From NCBI RefSeq assembly GCF_004799685.1, contig NZ_CP031311.1, forward strand, positions 1,674,001 to 1,738,000: 64,000 bases of DNA. Reading direction: 5' to 3'. The translations under genes were made by a program, and so were the position numbers. The notes below the pieces were generated by a model. That model was not told the DNA's origin and ran no database searches. It saw only the letters and a program-made list of their open reading frames with translations. Positions within the stretch are counted from its first letter, which is position 1, and each line of letters begins with the position of its first letter. Source of the DNA: Halobellus limi. GTDB lineage: Archaea; Halobacteriota; Halobacteria; Halobacteriales; Haloferacaceae. Below are positions 51,982 to 60,835 of the stretch, piece after piece.

Positions 51982-52479
51982 TCACGCCTCCGACGTTCCC
52001 GGACCGCTCCGTCGGATCATCCCCAGCACGCGCCAGGTGACGGCGGGATCGCCATCGGGCGTCCGGCCGGTCACGTCCACGTCGACGTAGCCCCGGCGGG
52101 GGTCGGACTCCGAAGGGCGCTTTTCGACGACCTCGACGCCGACCGTCAGCGCGTCTCCCGGCTCTACCGGTCGGTGCCACCGGAGGTCGTCGACGCCGCG
52201 ACCGCCGAGGAACGCGACGTGGCCGAAGAACGCCTCCGTCGCGAGCCGGTTGCAGGCGCAGTAGCTGTGAAGGCCGCTGGCGACGAGGCCGTCGAACGGC
52301 GACGCGCCGTCGACGTCGTCGCCGAGGTGGAACGGCTGGGGGTCGTAGTCGGCGGCGAAGTCGACGATGTCCTCGCGGGAGAACGCGACCGTCCGGTCGG
52401 CCTCGAACCGGTCGCCGACCGAGAGGTCCTCGTAGGTCAGCACGTCGGAACCGGGGGGTTCAGAGCCGTGATCGTTCAT
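51982..52479 (-). CDS. MaoC-like hotdog-fold dehydratase
   Basis: Start ATG 52479 (MNDHGSEPPGSDVLTYEDLS); the longer frame runs into the divergent gene's promoter. 165 residues. FSREDIVDFAADYDPQPFHL (about 32-51) with D and H matches the hydratase motif of MaoC/R-hydratases, followed by GLVASGLHSYCACNRLATEA. It probably hydrates or dehydrates an acyl-CoA; substrate unknown. It lies 63 bp upstream of the shikimate kinase in the same direction, but need not be in its operon. Confidence 0.88.
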   Translation of the reverse strand: MNDHGSEPPGSDVLTYEDLSVGDRFEADRTVAFSREDIVDFAADYDPQPFHLGDDVDGASPFDGLVASGLHSYCACNRLATEAFFGHVAFLGGRGVDDLRWHRPVEPGDALTVGVEVVEKRPSESDPRRGYVDVDVTGRTPDGDPAVTWRVLGMIRRSGPGTSEA

Positions 52480-52597
52480 AGCCGAGCGCTCGCTCGCCGC
52501 CGTTAAAACGGCTGTGTCTGCGTCGCCGTCACGTTCGCGATCCGGCGGAGGCCGCGTCATCGCGTTCCTTTTGGGCGGGCCGCCCGAACCCGGTGGT

Positions 52598-53113
52598 ATG
52601 AGCGCCCGCAACGACGTCCCGCCGAGCACCGTCGGCGTCGAACTCCTCGATCACGGCGTCGAGGTGGAGTACACCGACGGCCGGAAGACGCTGTACCGGG
52701 GCGTCCCGGAACCCGTCACCGACACGCTCACCACGCCGCCGAAGAAGGAGACGCACGTCCTCGTCACCGACCCCACCGAGACCGAGGGCGTGATGCTGTA
52801 CGTCAACGACCTCAAGACCCACGACGACATCCTCGAAGCGACCGGCGTCGGTCGCGTCGTCCTCGAAGACGGCGAGGAAGAGGAGATCTTCCCCGGCGTC
52901 ACCGTCCGCCGACCCGGCGGGATGCGCACGGAGGTCGAGGCCGACCCCGAGATCGCCCGGGGACGCGTGTTCGTCTTCGTCGAGGACGACTGGAGCGAGC
53001 AGTCCTACGAGTTCGTGGCCGAAGACCGTGCTCCCGGTGATGAGGAGGTCGACACCGACGACACCCGAAGCGGCGACGACGCTGAACCCACCGAGGACGG
53101 TCGAGAGTCCTAA
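52598..53113 (+). CDS. Conserved haloarchaeal protein (DUF5796-like)
   Basis: ATG 52598 (MSARNDVPPSTVGVELLDHG) begins 171 very acidic residues. The body has VEYTDGRKTLYRGVPEPV and later VLVTDPTETEGVMLYVNDL and EEEIFPGVTVRRPGGM. I believe this is the DUF5796 family, which is specific to haloarchaea and has no known function; the family name is from memory. The stop shares a base with the start of the next gene (TAATG), so the two are coupled. Confidence 0.8.
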   Translation: MSARNDVPPSTVGVELLDHGVEVEYTDGRKTLYRGVPEPVTDTLTTPPKKETHVLVTDPTETEGVMLYVNDLKTHDDILEATGVGRVVLEDGEEEEIFPGVTVRRPGGMRTEVEADPEIARGRVFVFVEDDWSEQSYEFVAEDRAPGDEEVDTDDTRSGDDAEPTEDGRES

Positions 53114-53343
53114 TGGCACTCAGAAAGCGCTGGAAGTCACTGACCCGCAGGACCGTCGGATCAGCGCCCGACGCGTACGCGCTGATCGAGTTCGGCGACG
53201 GCGACGGTAACGTCCTCCGCGCGACGGCGGGGCTGTTGCCGGAGGAACTCCGCGAGGAGATCGCATACGGCGACGCCGAACAGGTCCGCTGGAAACGGGC
53301 ACAGTCCGCCGAACACGCCGAACGACTGCTCGACGAGCGATAG
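53113..53343 (+). CDS. Small conserved haloarchaeal protein
   Basis: A 76-residue protein (MALRKRWKSLTRRTVGSAPD) with a basic N-terminus, then YALIEFGDGDGNVLRATAGL and LPEELREEIAYGDAEQVRW. The start overlaps the previous stop by one base, so the pair is translated together. No known function. Confidence 0.7.
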   Translation: MALRKRWKSLTRRTVGSAPDAYALIEFGDGDGNVLRATAGLLPEELREEIAYGDAEQVRWKRAQSAEHAERLLDER

Positions 53344-53366
53344 GCGTCGAGGCGCGCTCTGCGTCG

Positions 53367-53434
53367 ACGGTCGAAAGCGATCTACGGTCGAAAACGGTCG
53401 ACGATCGAAAACAGTCTACGGCCGAAAGCGGTCG
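53367..53434. repeat. Four tandem 17-bp repeats
   Basis: Units at 53367, 53384, 53401 and 53418 follow ACGGTCGAAAGCGGTCG with one to three changes each (the first and third end in TCT). A partial fifth follows. They fill the gap between two convergent genes. Confidence 0.75.
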
Positions 53435-53467
53435 ACGTCCGACGACTCAATGGCCGTCGCCGTCGTG

Positions 53468-54718
53468 TCAGTGGCCGTCGTCGTGTCCGCCGCCGTCTTC
53501 GGCGTGCTCGTCGGGATGCGTCGGCGTCCCCGAGAGGTTCCCGTCCTCGTCGAAGCGCTTCGCGCGGAGGAACCGCGCCCGGTAGCGGTTCGCGCCCTCG
53601 TAGACGTCGGCCTCGCGGATGTCCTCGGTGCGACCGTCGGCGACGGCGTCGACGATGGCCTCGACCTGCTCCTTCTCCGACGGCGTGAGGTCGAACTCGT
53701 AGGTGTGCGTCTCCTCTTCCTCCAGCTTCGTCCACTTGCGCGCGGCGGCGACGACGAGCGAGCAGGGCTCCCGACAGGGGAACGTCCCCGCGCCGCCGTC
53801 GGCGTCGAGTTCGCGCTCTTCGTCGTACTCCCACTCGCGGCGCTTCAGACACTGCGAGTCGACGCAGCAGGCCTCGGCGACCCACTCGACGGCGTCGGGG
53901 TCGAGGTCCTCGATGATGTCGTAGATCCCCGTCTGGCGCTCGGCGGTCTCCCGCCAGTGGGTCACGTCGAGGTCGCCCTCGCGTTCGAGGTTCCAGTTGG
54001 CGATCGAAGCCGGGTAGAGGACGTCGAGCGTCTCGACGGCGTCGCGGCCGTCGAGGTCCGGAAAGACCCACCCCGACACGAGCGACGGCGCGGTCTTCAG
54101 CGGCCGGTACCGCCCGCGGTCGTCGTACGTCGCGATCTCGCGGGCGTCGAGCGGGTCGTCGTAGGCGTCCAGTTCGTCGGCGTCGGCCCCGGTATCGTCG
54201 GCGTGGCGGATCTCGTAGCGACGGTGACCGCCCGAGGCGAGCGTCGCGGTCACGACGACTTCTCCCCACTCGGTCTCCATCCCCGATTCGAGCGCGTCGT
54301 AGCGCTCGGGGACCGCGTGATCGTGGGCGCCCTCTGCGTGATTGTGGGAGGTCTCCACGTGATCGTGAGCGCCCTCTGCGTGATTGTGGGAGGTCTCCAC
54401 GTGATCGTGAGCGCCCTCGGCGTGTCTGAGGAACGCCCACCGGTGTCGGCCGCGGTGGCCGACGACCTCCTCCCAGTAGTACCAGTTGGTCACGTACGGC
54501 GCGACGTCGTCGTCGGTCGCGACCGCGCGGAGTTCCGACTCGGAGAGGTCCCCGTGACGAACTGCCGGCGTCTCGACCGCGAACGCCTCGCCGTCGTCGT
54601 CCGCGGCCGCGTGGAGGCCGTCGAACTCGACCGGATCGGGGTCCGTTTTCAGGCGGTCACACAGCGCGTCGAGTTGCTCGTCGCGTACGTCGAACCGTTC
54701 GGACCCCACGTCAGTCAC
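53468..54718 (-). CDS. DR2241-like iron-sulfur protein with His-rich repeat
   Basis: The start is probably GTG 54718 (VTDVGSERFDVRDEQ), overlapping the CbiX stop by 8 bases; 416 residues. The C-terminal half has CCVDSQCLKRREWEYDEE and FPCREPCSLVV, four cysteines suited to an iron-sulfur cluster, as in DR2241 proteins, which are found next to CbiX in haloarchaea. Inserted near residues 100-140 is a histidine-rich tandem repeat (unit HAEGAHDHVETSHN), and the C-terminus also ends in GGHDDGH. These could store or deliver metal to the chelatase (inference). Confidence 0.85.
   Translation of the reverse strand: MTDVGSERFDVRDEQLDALCDRLKTDPDPVEFDGLHAAADDDGEAFAVETPAVRHGDLSESELRAVATDDDVAPYVTNWYYWEEVVGHRGRHRWAFLRHAEGAHDHVETSHNHAEGAHDHVETSHNHAEGAHDHAVPERYDALESGMETEWGEVVVTATLASGGHRRYEIRHADDTGADADELDAYDDPLDAREIATYDDRGRYRPLKTAPSLVSGWVFPDLDGRDAVETLDVLYPASIANWNLEREGDLDVTHWRETAERQTGIYDIIEDLDPDAVEWVAEACCVDSQCLKRREWEYDEERELDADGGAGTFPCREPCSLVVAAARKWTKLEEEETHTYEFDLTPSEKEQVEAIVDAVADGRTEDIREADVYEGANRYRARFLRAKRFDEDGNLSGTPTHPDEHAEDGGGHDDGH
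54317..54423 (-). repeat. 42-bp tandem repeat encoding a His-rich segment
   Basis: Two units (54317-54358 and 54359-54400) differ by one base and a partial third follows. Each encodes 14 residues, read as HAEGAHDHVETSHN. Confidence 0.85.
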
Positions 54719-55604
54719 CCGCCGCCGGCGTCTCACCGTCCGCGTCGGTCTCGCGGGTCTCCTCTCTGACCGTCGCGATGGCGGACTCGATGTCCGCGCC
54801 GGCCTCGGCGGCGCGTTCCAGCACCACGTCGGCCATCAGCCCCTCGGTGCCGACGGCTCCGGCGTACCAGATGCGGTGGCCGTCGACCTCGGCGGGGACG
54901 TCGTAACCCGTCCGGTAGTCGTCGGTCAGGCCCATGTCCTCCGGGATGTCCTCCTGGGTGTGGAAGCCGTCGGCGATGAAGAGCGGCACGACGACGACGT
55001 CCTCGCTCTCGAAGTAGTCGGTGACGTCGTCGACCTCGGGTTCCTCGTCCATGTAAAGCGCCTGGACCTCCTCGAAGCGGCCCGTCTCCCGGATCCGGTC
55101 GGCGTGGTACTCGATGGCCTTCGCGGAGTTCTCGTTGCGCTCGGTGCCGTGGCCGACGACCGCGAGGCCGAACCCCTCGCCGACGTCGGGGTCGCCCGTC
55201 ACCGTCTCGGCGCGGCGGACGAGCACGTCGGTCATCGCCTCGTGAGTCCCCACCGGCCCGCAGTAGTGGACCGTCTGGCCGGTGTCCTCGGCGGTGAACG
55301 TCGCCGTGTCCGCGCTCAGCCCGTCGGAGTCCCAGGCGGAGACGTCCCAGCCCGACAGCCGGAGCTCCCGCGGGATCACCTGCTCGGTGAAGTACCCCTC
55401 GCTGATGAACAGCGGGACGACGTAGACCTCCTCCGACTCGACGGTGCGGAGGACCTCTCTCAGGGAGGGTTCCTCCTTCCAGAAGCCCGTCTTCACCTCG
55501 TCGAACGCGCCCGTCGCGCGGATCGTGTCCGCGTGGGCGTGCGTCGGTGCCGACGAGTCGGGGTTGAGGTGCGACCCGTGCGCCACGATGACCAGCGCTT
55601 GCAT
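54711..55604 (-). CDS. cbiX: CbiX-type sirohydrochlorin chelatase, two domains
   Basis: Start ATG 55604 (MQALVIVAHGSHLNPDSSAP); the extension to 55685 is basic and unlikely. 297 residues with two CbiX repeats: AHGSHLNPDSSAP with VVPLFISEGYFTEQVIPREL, and VVGHGTERNENSAKAI with VVVPLFIADGFHTQEDIPED. The histidines in the HGS/HGT strands and before the E/I are metal ligands. It inserts cobalt or another metal into sirohydrochlorin for cobalamin, sirohaem or related tetrapyrroles. Its stop overlaps the DR2241-like gene, its usual partner. Confidence 0.9.
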   Translation of the reverse strand: MQALVIVAHGSHLNPDSSAPTHAHADTIRATGAFDEVKTGFWKEEPSLREVLRTVESEEVYVVPLFISEGYFTEQVIPRELRLSGWDVSAWDSDGLSADTATFTAEDTGQTVHYCGPVGTHEAMTDVLVRRAETVTGDPDVGEGFGLAVVGHGTERNENSAKAIEYHADRIRETGRFEEVQALYMDEEPEVDDVTDYFESEDVVVVPLFIADGFHTQEDIPEDMGLTDDYRTGYDVPAEVDGHRIWYAGAVGTEGLMADVVLERAAEAGADIESAIATVREETRETDADGETPAAGD

Positions 55605-55769
55605 ACGTGATTCAGAGGACGGAACGCCCTTAGGGACTTCGGGTTCCGCGAACGAATTTTCGCGATTCGACAGCCGAATTTTCACGGCCGGTCGCCGGCG
55701 GCGTCGGACCCGCCGCGTCCGATCCCCGCGACCCGCGGGTTTTTTGCCCTCTCGTTCGTCTGCGGGGGT

Positions 55770-56291
55770 ATGTCACTCGCCGCCGAGACGCGGGCTGCAG
55801 TCCGGGCCCGTCCGTGGCTCCTGCGGGCGCTCCGTGCGGGCGTCGTGAACTACACCGCCGCCGCGGAGTCGCTGGACGTGGAGGGCGACACCGACTCGAT
55901 CGCGACCGCACTCCGTCGGTTCGCCGACGACCTCTCGGCCGCTGAGTCCGCCGACCGCGACGTCACCGTGCGGATGAGAAGCGGCGTGGGCCTCGCGGGC
56001 GTCGACGTCGAAGACGGCGGACCGGAGTCGGCGGCGAACGACACCGAAACGCTACTCTGCGTCGGCGATTCGGCCATCGTCACCACGGACGGCAGCCTGA
56101 CCGCCGTCGTCGTCGGGGGCGAGGTGGACTCGGCGGCGCTCGCGGCCGTCGTCGAACGCCTCGCCGCGGAGAACGTCGTCGTCGACGCCGCCGGCGTCGC
56201 GGGCGACGAACTCGTCGTGGTCGTGCCCCGCCGCGACGGCGCGAACGCGCTCCGTCTCGTCGAGTCGGCGCTGGAGTCGGTGCCGGGCTGA
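55770..56291 (+). CDS. Conserved haloarchaeal protein, ACT-like
   Basis: A 173-residue protein (MSLAAETRAAVRARPWLLRA). The N-terminal 60 residues are helical (RAGVVNYTAAAESLDV, TALRRFADDLSAA) and resemble the DNA-binding or regulatory helix bundle seen in a group of haloarchaeal proteins. The C-terminal 80 residues form two beta-alpha-beta units (SLTAVVVGGEVDSAALAAVV, ELVVVVPRRDGANALRLVES) like an ACT domain. Role unknown; a ligand-binding regulator is possible. Confidence 0.75.
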   Translation: MSLAAETRAAVRARPWLLRALRAGVVNYTAAAESLDVEGDTDSIATALRRFADDLSAAESADRDVTVRMRSGVGLAGVDVEDGGPESAANDTETLLCVGDSAIVTTDGSLTAVVVGGEVDSAALAAVVERLAAENVVVDAAGVAGDELVVVVPRRDGANALRLVESALESVPG

Positions 56292-56332
56292 GCGGACCGC
56301 TGGGCCGGTCGACGGACCCGTCTCTCGATCCG

Positions 56333-57310
56333 TCAGTCTGCGGCGAGTTCGTCGAAGTCGAGCCTGTCGATCGATTCTCGAATCACCGCAGCGGACTCCT
56401 CAAGCTCCCTCTGTTCCGCCTCCGAGAGATCGAACTCCAGCACGTCTCGGACGCCGCCGCGGTTGACGGTACAGGGGAGACTCAGGTAGACGCCCTCGAT
56501 CCCGTGCTGTCCGTCGGCGAGCGTCGAGACGGTGAGGATCGAGTCGTCGTCGCCGAGGACCCGCTCGACGGTCGCCGTCACCGAGCGGGCGACGCCGTAG
56601 TTCGTCCGCCCCTTGCGCTCGATGATCTCGTAGGCGGCGTTGCGGACGTCGTCGCCGATGCGCTCTCTGAGGGCGTCGACGTCGTCGACGCCGCGGTGTG
56701 CACAGTACCGGTCGAACGGGACGCCGCCGAGGTTCGCCGACCCCCAGACGAGCACCTCGCTGTCGCCGTGCTCGCCGATCACGTAGGCGTGGACGTTCGC
56801 CGGATCGAGGTCGAACTCGCGGCTCAGCGCGTGACGGAACCGCGAGGTGTCGAGCACGGTCCCCGATCCGATCACCCGCTCGGCCGGGAGGTCCGACACC
56901 GCCCAGGTGACGTGCGCGAGGACGTCGACCGGGTTGGTGACGACGAGCACCACGGCGTCGTCGTTCAGCCCCGTCGTGATCTCCGGGACCATCTCGGCGA
57001 AGATCTCGGCGTTCCGTTCCATCAGTTCCAGTCTGGTCTCGCCGGGGTTCTGGCTGGCGCCGGCGGTGATGACCACGACATCGGCGTCCCAGCAGTCCTC
57101 GTAGTCGCCCGTCCTGACCCGGACCGAGGAGGTGAAGTACGCGCCGTGATCGAGGTCCATCGCCTCGCCCTCGGCGCGCTCGTCGTCGATATCGACGAGG
57201 ACGATCTCGCCCACCAGACCGCTGTCCATCAGGGCGAAGGCGGTGCTCGAACCGACAGCCCCCGCCCCGCCGACGATCGCGACCGTTCCCTTCCCGCGTG
57301 CAGCGCTCAT
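56333..57310 (-). CDS. Lactate/malate dehydrogenase family, likely L-lactate type
   Basis: A 325-residue NAD-dependent dehydrogenase. VAIVGGAGAVGSSTAF (about 10-25) and VLVDID give the NAD site. GASQNPGETRLELMERN is the substrate loop: Q at the position of residue 102 in lactate dehydrogenases, where malate enzymes have R, followed by the catalytic-loop R. DTSRFR supplies the substrate-binding R and GEHGDSEVLV the catalytic H. On that residue I favour lactate dehydrogenase over malate dehydrogenase, though archaeal enzymes can deviate. Single gene, convergent with the ACT-like protein. Confidence 0.88.
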   Translation of the reverse strand: MSAARGKGTVAIVGGAGAVGSSTAFALMDSGLVGEIVLVDIDDERAEGEAMDLDHGAYFTSSVRVRTGDYEDCWDADVVVITAGASQNPGETRLELMERNAEIFAEMVPEITTGLNDDAVVLVVTNPVDVLAHVTWAVSDLPAERVIGSGTVLDTSRFRHALSREFDLDPANVHAYVIGEHGDSEVLVWGSANLGGVPFDRYCAHRGVDDVDALRERIGDDVRNAAYEIIERKGRTNYGVARSVTATVERVLGDDDSILTVSTLADGQHGIEGVYLSLPCTVNRGGVRDVLEFDLSEAEQRELEESAAVIRESIDRLDFDELAAD

Positions 57311-57490
57311 ATCGGAACGTTATTTCGACGTAGAGTAAACGTTGGGGCGTTTCCCGACCGCCTGGAACGTGCCCCTCGGCGCGCCGCTCCGCGCGGAACC
57401 GGAACCTGCGGTTTCGACCGAGGACGTGCGAGCGGATCCCCACCGACCGTTCCGACGGGTTGAAAAACGCGTCCGGAGAAGGAGACGGTG

Positions 57491-58978
57491 ATGACGCTGT
57501 CCGTGACCAACACCCTGACGGGCGAACGCGAGGCGTTCGAGCCGCGGAACGACGACGAAGTCCTGCTGTACGTCTGCGGGCTCACGGTCTCGGACGACGC
57601 CCACCTCGGACACGCCCGCCTGTGGGCGCAGGCGGACGTGATGCACCGCTGGCTGGAACACGAGGGCTACGACGTGCGCCACGTCGAGAACTTCACCGAC
57701 GTCAACGAGAAGATCGTCGCCCGGATCGGCGAGGACGACCTCGGCGAGAGCGAACCGGAGGTCGCCGAGTACTTCACCTCCCACGTGATCCGGGATATGC
57801 GCGGGCTCAACCTGAAGCGCGCGGAGGTGTACCCCCGCGTCTCCGAGCACGTCCCCGAAATCGTAGACCTCGTCGAGACGCTCCTCGACCGGGGCTACGC
57901 CTACGAATCGAACGGGTCGGTGTACTTCGACGTCACCGCCTTCGACGACTACGGGAAGCTCTCGAACCAGCGGCTCGACGAGATCGAGTCCCAGGGCGCC
58001 GACGAGGAGCGCTCGGAGAAGCGCAACCCCGCGGACTTCGCGCTCTGGAAGGCCGGCGCGGTCGACCCCGAGGACATCGCCGAACACCGCCACTCGGACC
58101 CCCCCGAGGTCGACGAGTCCTGCGGGCAGACCTGGGAGTCGCCGTGGGGGGAGGGCCGACCCGGCTGGCACGTCGAGTGCTCGGCGATGTCGATGACGCA
58201 CCTGGACGACACCATCGACATCCACGTCGGCGGCCGCGACCTCGTGTTCCCGCATCACGAGAACGAGATCGCCCAGAGCGAGGCCGCCACGGGACAGCAG
58301 TTCGCCCGTTACTGGCTCCACGTCGGTCTCCTGCAGACCGCCGGCGACAAGATGTCCTCCAGCCTGGGGAACTTCCTCACCGTCGACGACGCCCTCGCGG
58401 AGTACGGCGTCGACGTCGTCCGCACGTTCTACTGCTCGACCGGCTACCGCAGCGAACAGACGTTCGGCGAGGACGAGATGCGCGAGGCCGAAGAGCGCTG
58501 GGAACGGCTCGAACGGGCCTACGAGGCCGCCGTCGACGCCTGCGACAGCACCGACGCGTACGCGAAGGTCGATGACGGAGCGTTCCGCGAGACGCTCTCG
58601 GAGACGCGCGAGTCCTTCCGCGAGGCGATGAACGACGACTTCAACGTCCGCGAGGCGATGGCCGCGCTGCTCGAACTCGCGACGGCGGTGAACCGCCACG
58701 TCGACAGGGAGGAGAAGTACGACTTCTGGGCGCTCCGAGAGGCCGTCGAGGCCTTCGAGGAACTCGGCGGCGACGTCTTCGGGCTCTCCTTCGGCGAGAG
58801 CGAGGGCGAGGGGACGGTCACGCTCGCCGAGGAGCTCGTCGAACTCGTCTTAGAGGTCAGAGAAGCCGAGCGAGAGGCCGGCAACTACGAGCGCGCGGAC
58901 GACCTCCGCGACGACCTCGCCGCGCTCGGCGTCGAGGTGCAGGACAGCGACGACGGGCCGTCGTTCCGCTTCGAGTAG
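57491..58978 (+). CDS. cysS: Cysteinyl-tRNA synthetase
   Basis: ATG 57491 (MTLSVTNTLTGEREAF) with GGAGA upstream; 495 residues. The class I signature HLGHARLW (HIGH-like, about 38-45) and KMSSSLGN (KMSKS, about 284-291) are present. Zinc ligands appear in LLYVCGLTVSDDAH (C), WHVECSAM (C) and VFPHHENEIAQSE (H and E). The C-terminal helical anticodon-binding region is complete. It charges tRNA-Cys. Confidence 0.97.
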   Translation: MTLSVTNTLTGEREAFEPRNDDEVLLYVCGLTVSDDAHLGHARLWAQADVMHRWLEHEGYDVRHVENFTDVNEKIVARIGEDDLGESEPEVAEYFTSHVIRDMRGLNLKRAEVYPRVSEHVPEIVDLVETLLDRGYAYESNGSVYFDVTAFDDYGKLSNQRLDEIESQGADEERSEKRNPADFALWKAGAVDPEDIAEHRHSDPPEVDESCGQTWESPWGEGRPGWHVECSAMSMTHLDDTIDIHVGGRDLVFPHHENEIAQSEAATGQQFARYWLHVGLLQTAGDKMSSSLGNFLTVDDALAEYGVDVVRTFYCSTGYRSEQTFGEDEMREAEERWERLERAYEAAVDACDSTDAYAKVDDGAFRETLSETRESFREAMNDDFNVREAMAALLELATAVNRHVDREEKYDFWALREAVEAFEELGGDVFGLSFGESEGEGTVTLAEELVELVLEVREAEREAGNYERADDLRDDLAALGVEVQDSDDGPSFRFE

Positions 58979-59004
58979 TCGTCCCGTCACGTCCCCACGC
59001 ATCG

Positions 59005-59067
59005 GACACCGCCTACACGCACCAGACACCGCCTACACGCGCCGGACACCGCTCTCCACACGCGCCG
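59005..59067. repeat. Three 20-bp-type tandem repeats
   Basis: GACACCGCCTACACGC starts at 59005 and 59025; a third, degenerate unit begins at 59045. They lie in the gap between cysS and the convergent DUF357 gene. Confidence 0.65.
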
Positions 59068-59109
59068 AACGCCGCGTCCCGCTCACCCACCGGCGGCTCC
59101 CAAGGGCCG

Positions 59110-59397
59110 CTACTCCGTCGTGAACAGGTGCGTCTCGTCGGGAATCTCGAACAGTCCCATCCGTACGCCGGCGTCGAGCCATCCGTAGCCGTAGGAGAAC
59201 GCCGCCAGCGCGTTGACGGGGTCGTCGTTCTCGCGGAAGTGCCGGCCGTCCTCCAGGTACGACAGCGCCATCTCTCTGATGTCCGCGGCGGCCTCGCCGA
59301 GCGGCGTCGACGTCGGGACGGCGATTTCGGCCTCCGCGAGCGCGTCGGCGAACATCCCCTCGTAGCGGTCGGTCTTTTCGATCAGATCCGCTGGCAT
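59110..59397 (-). CDS. DUF357 protein
   Basis: ATG 59397 (MPADLIEKTDRYEGMFADAL); the much longer frame to 60774 only shadows trxB on the other strand. 95 residues: a helical hairpin with AAADIREMALSYLEDGRHFR and PVNALAAFSYGYGWLDAGVR, which matches DUF357, a small archaeal family of unknown function. It converges on cysS. Confidence 0.88.
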   Translation of the reverse strand: MPADLIEKTDRYEGMFADALAEAEIAVPTSTPLGEAAADIREMALSYLEDGRHFRENDDPVNALAAFSYGYGWLDAGVRMGLFEIPDETHLFTTE

Positions 59398-59550
59398 GTC
59401 CTCGACTCGTCGCCCCGGCGGTAAGAAGACCACCGACCGAGAGCGGGGCGTCGACTGCGAAACAGTATTGATCGTTATGCACAATACAGTCTGACGGGCG
59501 GCGCGCACGACAGCGGAATCTAAAAGGGCGGGTCCGACATAGGAGAAGAT

Positions 59551-60621
59551 ATGACAGCAGACGCCGACGACGTCGTCGAACACCGACCGCTCATCGTCGC
59601 GGGCTCCGGCATCGCCGGGCTCTCCGCGGCGATCTACGCCGGACGTTCGAACAACGAGCCGCTCGTCTTCGAGGGCGACGAACCGGGCGGGCAGCTCACG
59701 CTGACGACCGAAGTCGACAACTACCCGGGCTTCCCCGAGGGCATCTCCGGGCCCGAACTGGTCCAGAATATGAAGGAGCAGGCCCAGCGCTTCGGGGCCG
59801 AAATCGAGAACGGCATCATCGAATCCGTCGATTCCGACGAGCGCCCGTTCACCGTGCGTCTCAAGAACGGCGACGTCTACACGGCCGACGCGATCATCGC
59901 GGCCTCGGGGGCCTCCGCCCGCACGCTCGGAATCCCGGGCGAGGACGACCTGATGGGCTACGGTCTCTCGACGTGTGCCACCTGCGACGGCGCGTTCTTC
60001 CGCGACGAGAAGATCATAGTCGTCGGCGGCGGCGACGCCGCGATGGAGGAGGCGAACTTCCTCACCAAGTTCGCGTCGACGGTCTACATCGTCCACCGCC
60101 GCGAGGAGTTCCGCGCGGAGGACTACTGGATCGACCGCGTGATGGAGAAGGTCGAGGAGGGCGAGATCGAGATTATGCGCAACACCGAGGTCACGGAGCT
60201 CCACGGGAGCCGCGAGGAGGGCGTCGACCACGTCACCCTCGTCGAGCACCCGGAGGGCCACCCGACCGAGAAACTCGACGACCCCGACACCGAGGAGTTC
60301 GACTTCGACGTCGGCGCGGTGTTCTACGCCATCGGCCACACGCCGAACACCGGCTACCTCGAAGGGACGGGCGTCGAACTCGACGACGACGGCTACCTGA
60401 AGGCGAAGGGCGGCGAGGGCGGCGGGCAGACCGCGACGGACGTGCCCGGCATCTTCGGCGCGGGCGACGTCGTCGACTACCACTACCAGCAGGCCGCCAC
60501 CGCCGGCGGGATGGGCGTGAAGGCCGCCCTCGACGCCGACGACTACCTCGAAGAACTCGAACGCGGCGAGGCGGCCGCCGAGGCCGGAGAGGTCGCGGCC
60601 GTCGAGAGCGACGACGACTGA
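59551..60621 (+). CDS. trxB: Thioredoxin reductase
   Basis: ATG 59551 (MTADADDVVEHRPLIVAGSG) with AGGAGA upstream; 356 residues. FAD-binding SGIAGLSAAIYAGRS (about 19-33), redox CATCDGAFF (about 145) and NAD(P)-binding VVGGGDAAMEEANFL (about 162) and the late GIFGAGDVVDY are all present. The C-terminal acidic tail is typical of haloarchaea. It reduces thioredoxin-like proteins. Confidence 0.95.
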   Translation: MTADADDVVEHRPLIVAGSGIAGLSAAIYAGRSNNEPLVFEGDEPGGQLTLTTEVDNYPGFPEGISGPELVQNMKEQAQRFGAEIENGIIESVDSDERPFTVRLKNGDVYTADAIIAASGASARTLGIPGEDDLMGYGLSTCATCDGAFFRDEKIIVVGGGDAAMEEANFLTKFASTVYIVHRREEFRAEDYWIDRVMEKVEEGEIEIMRNTEVTELHGSREEGVDHVTLVEHPEGHPTEKLDDPDTEEFDFDVGAVFYAIGHTPNTGYLEGTGVELDDDGYLKAKGGEGGGQTATDVPGIFGAGDVVDYHYQQAATAGGMGVKAALDADDYLEELERGEAAAEAGEVAAVESDDD

Positions 60622-60627
60622 ACATCT

Positions 60628-60747
60628 ACCTTTTTGTCGCGGTGGGTTTCCTCGCTCACTGCGTTCGCTGCGGGAACCTACCGTGCAAAAACCTAGAGGG
60701 AAAAACCCGCTCGCTTCGCTCGCGGTGAACGCCGCGCTCCGCGCGGC
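60628..60747 (+). terminator. Probable trxB terminator and stem-loops
   Basis: A T5 run at 60631-60635 follows the trxB stop closely, as in archaeal terminators. It is followed by an imperfect long inverted repeat (CGGTGGGTT with AACCTACCG, about 60640-60683) and a perfect hairpin GCCGCGC-TCC-GCGCGGC at 60731-60747. Confidence 0.45.
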
Positions 60748-60835
60748 GATGCTTGCGACAACGACGGCTTGCACCGAGGCCGACAGCCCGTCCGCGAACG
60801 GAACGCCTTAGCCGCGTCGGCGACTTCGCCTTACC

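Noticed and set aside
53382-54440. 352-codon arginine-rich frame
   Set aside because: Shadow frame of the DR2241-like gene; arginine-rich composition is typical of wrong-frame translation in GC-rich DNA.
59110-60774. 554-codon frame opposite trxB
   Set aside because: Only its last 95 codons look like a real (DUF357) protein; the rest is the shadow of trxB on a GC-rich strand.
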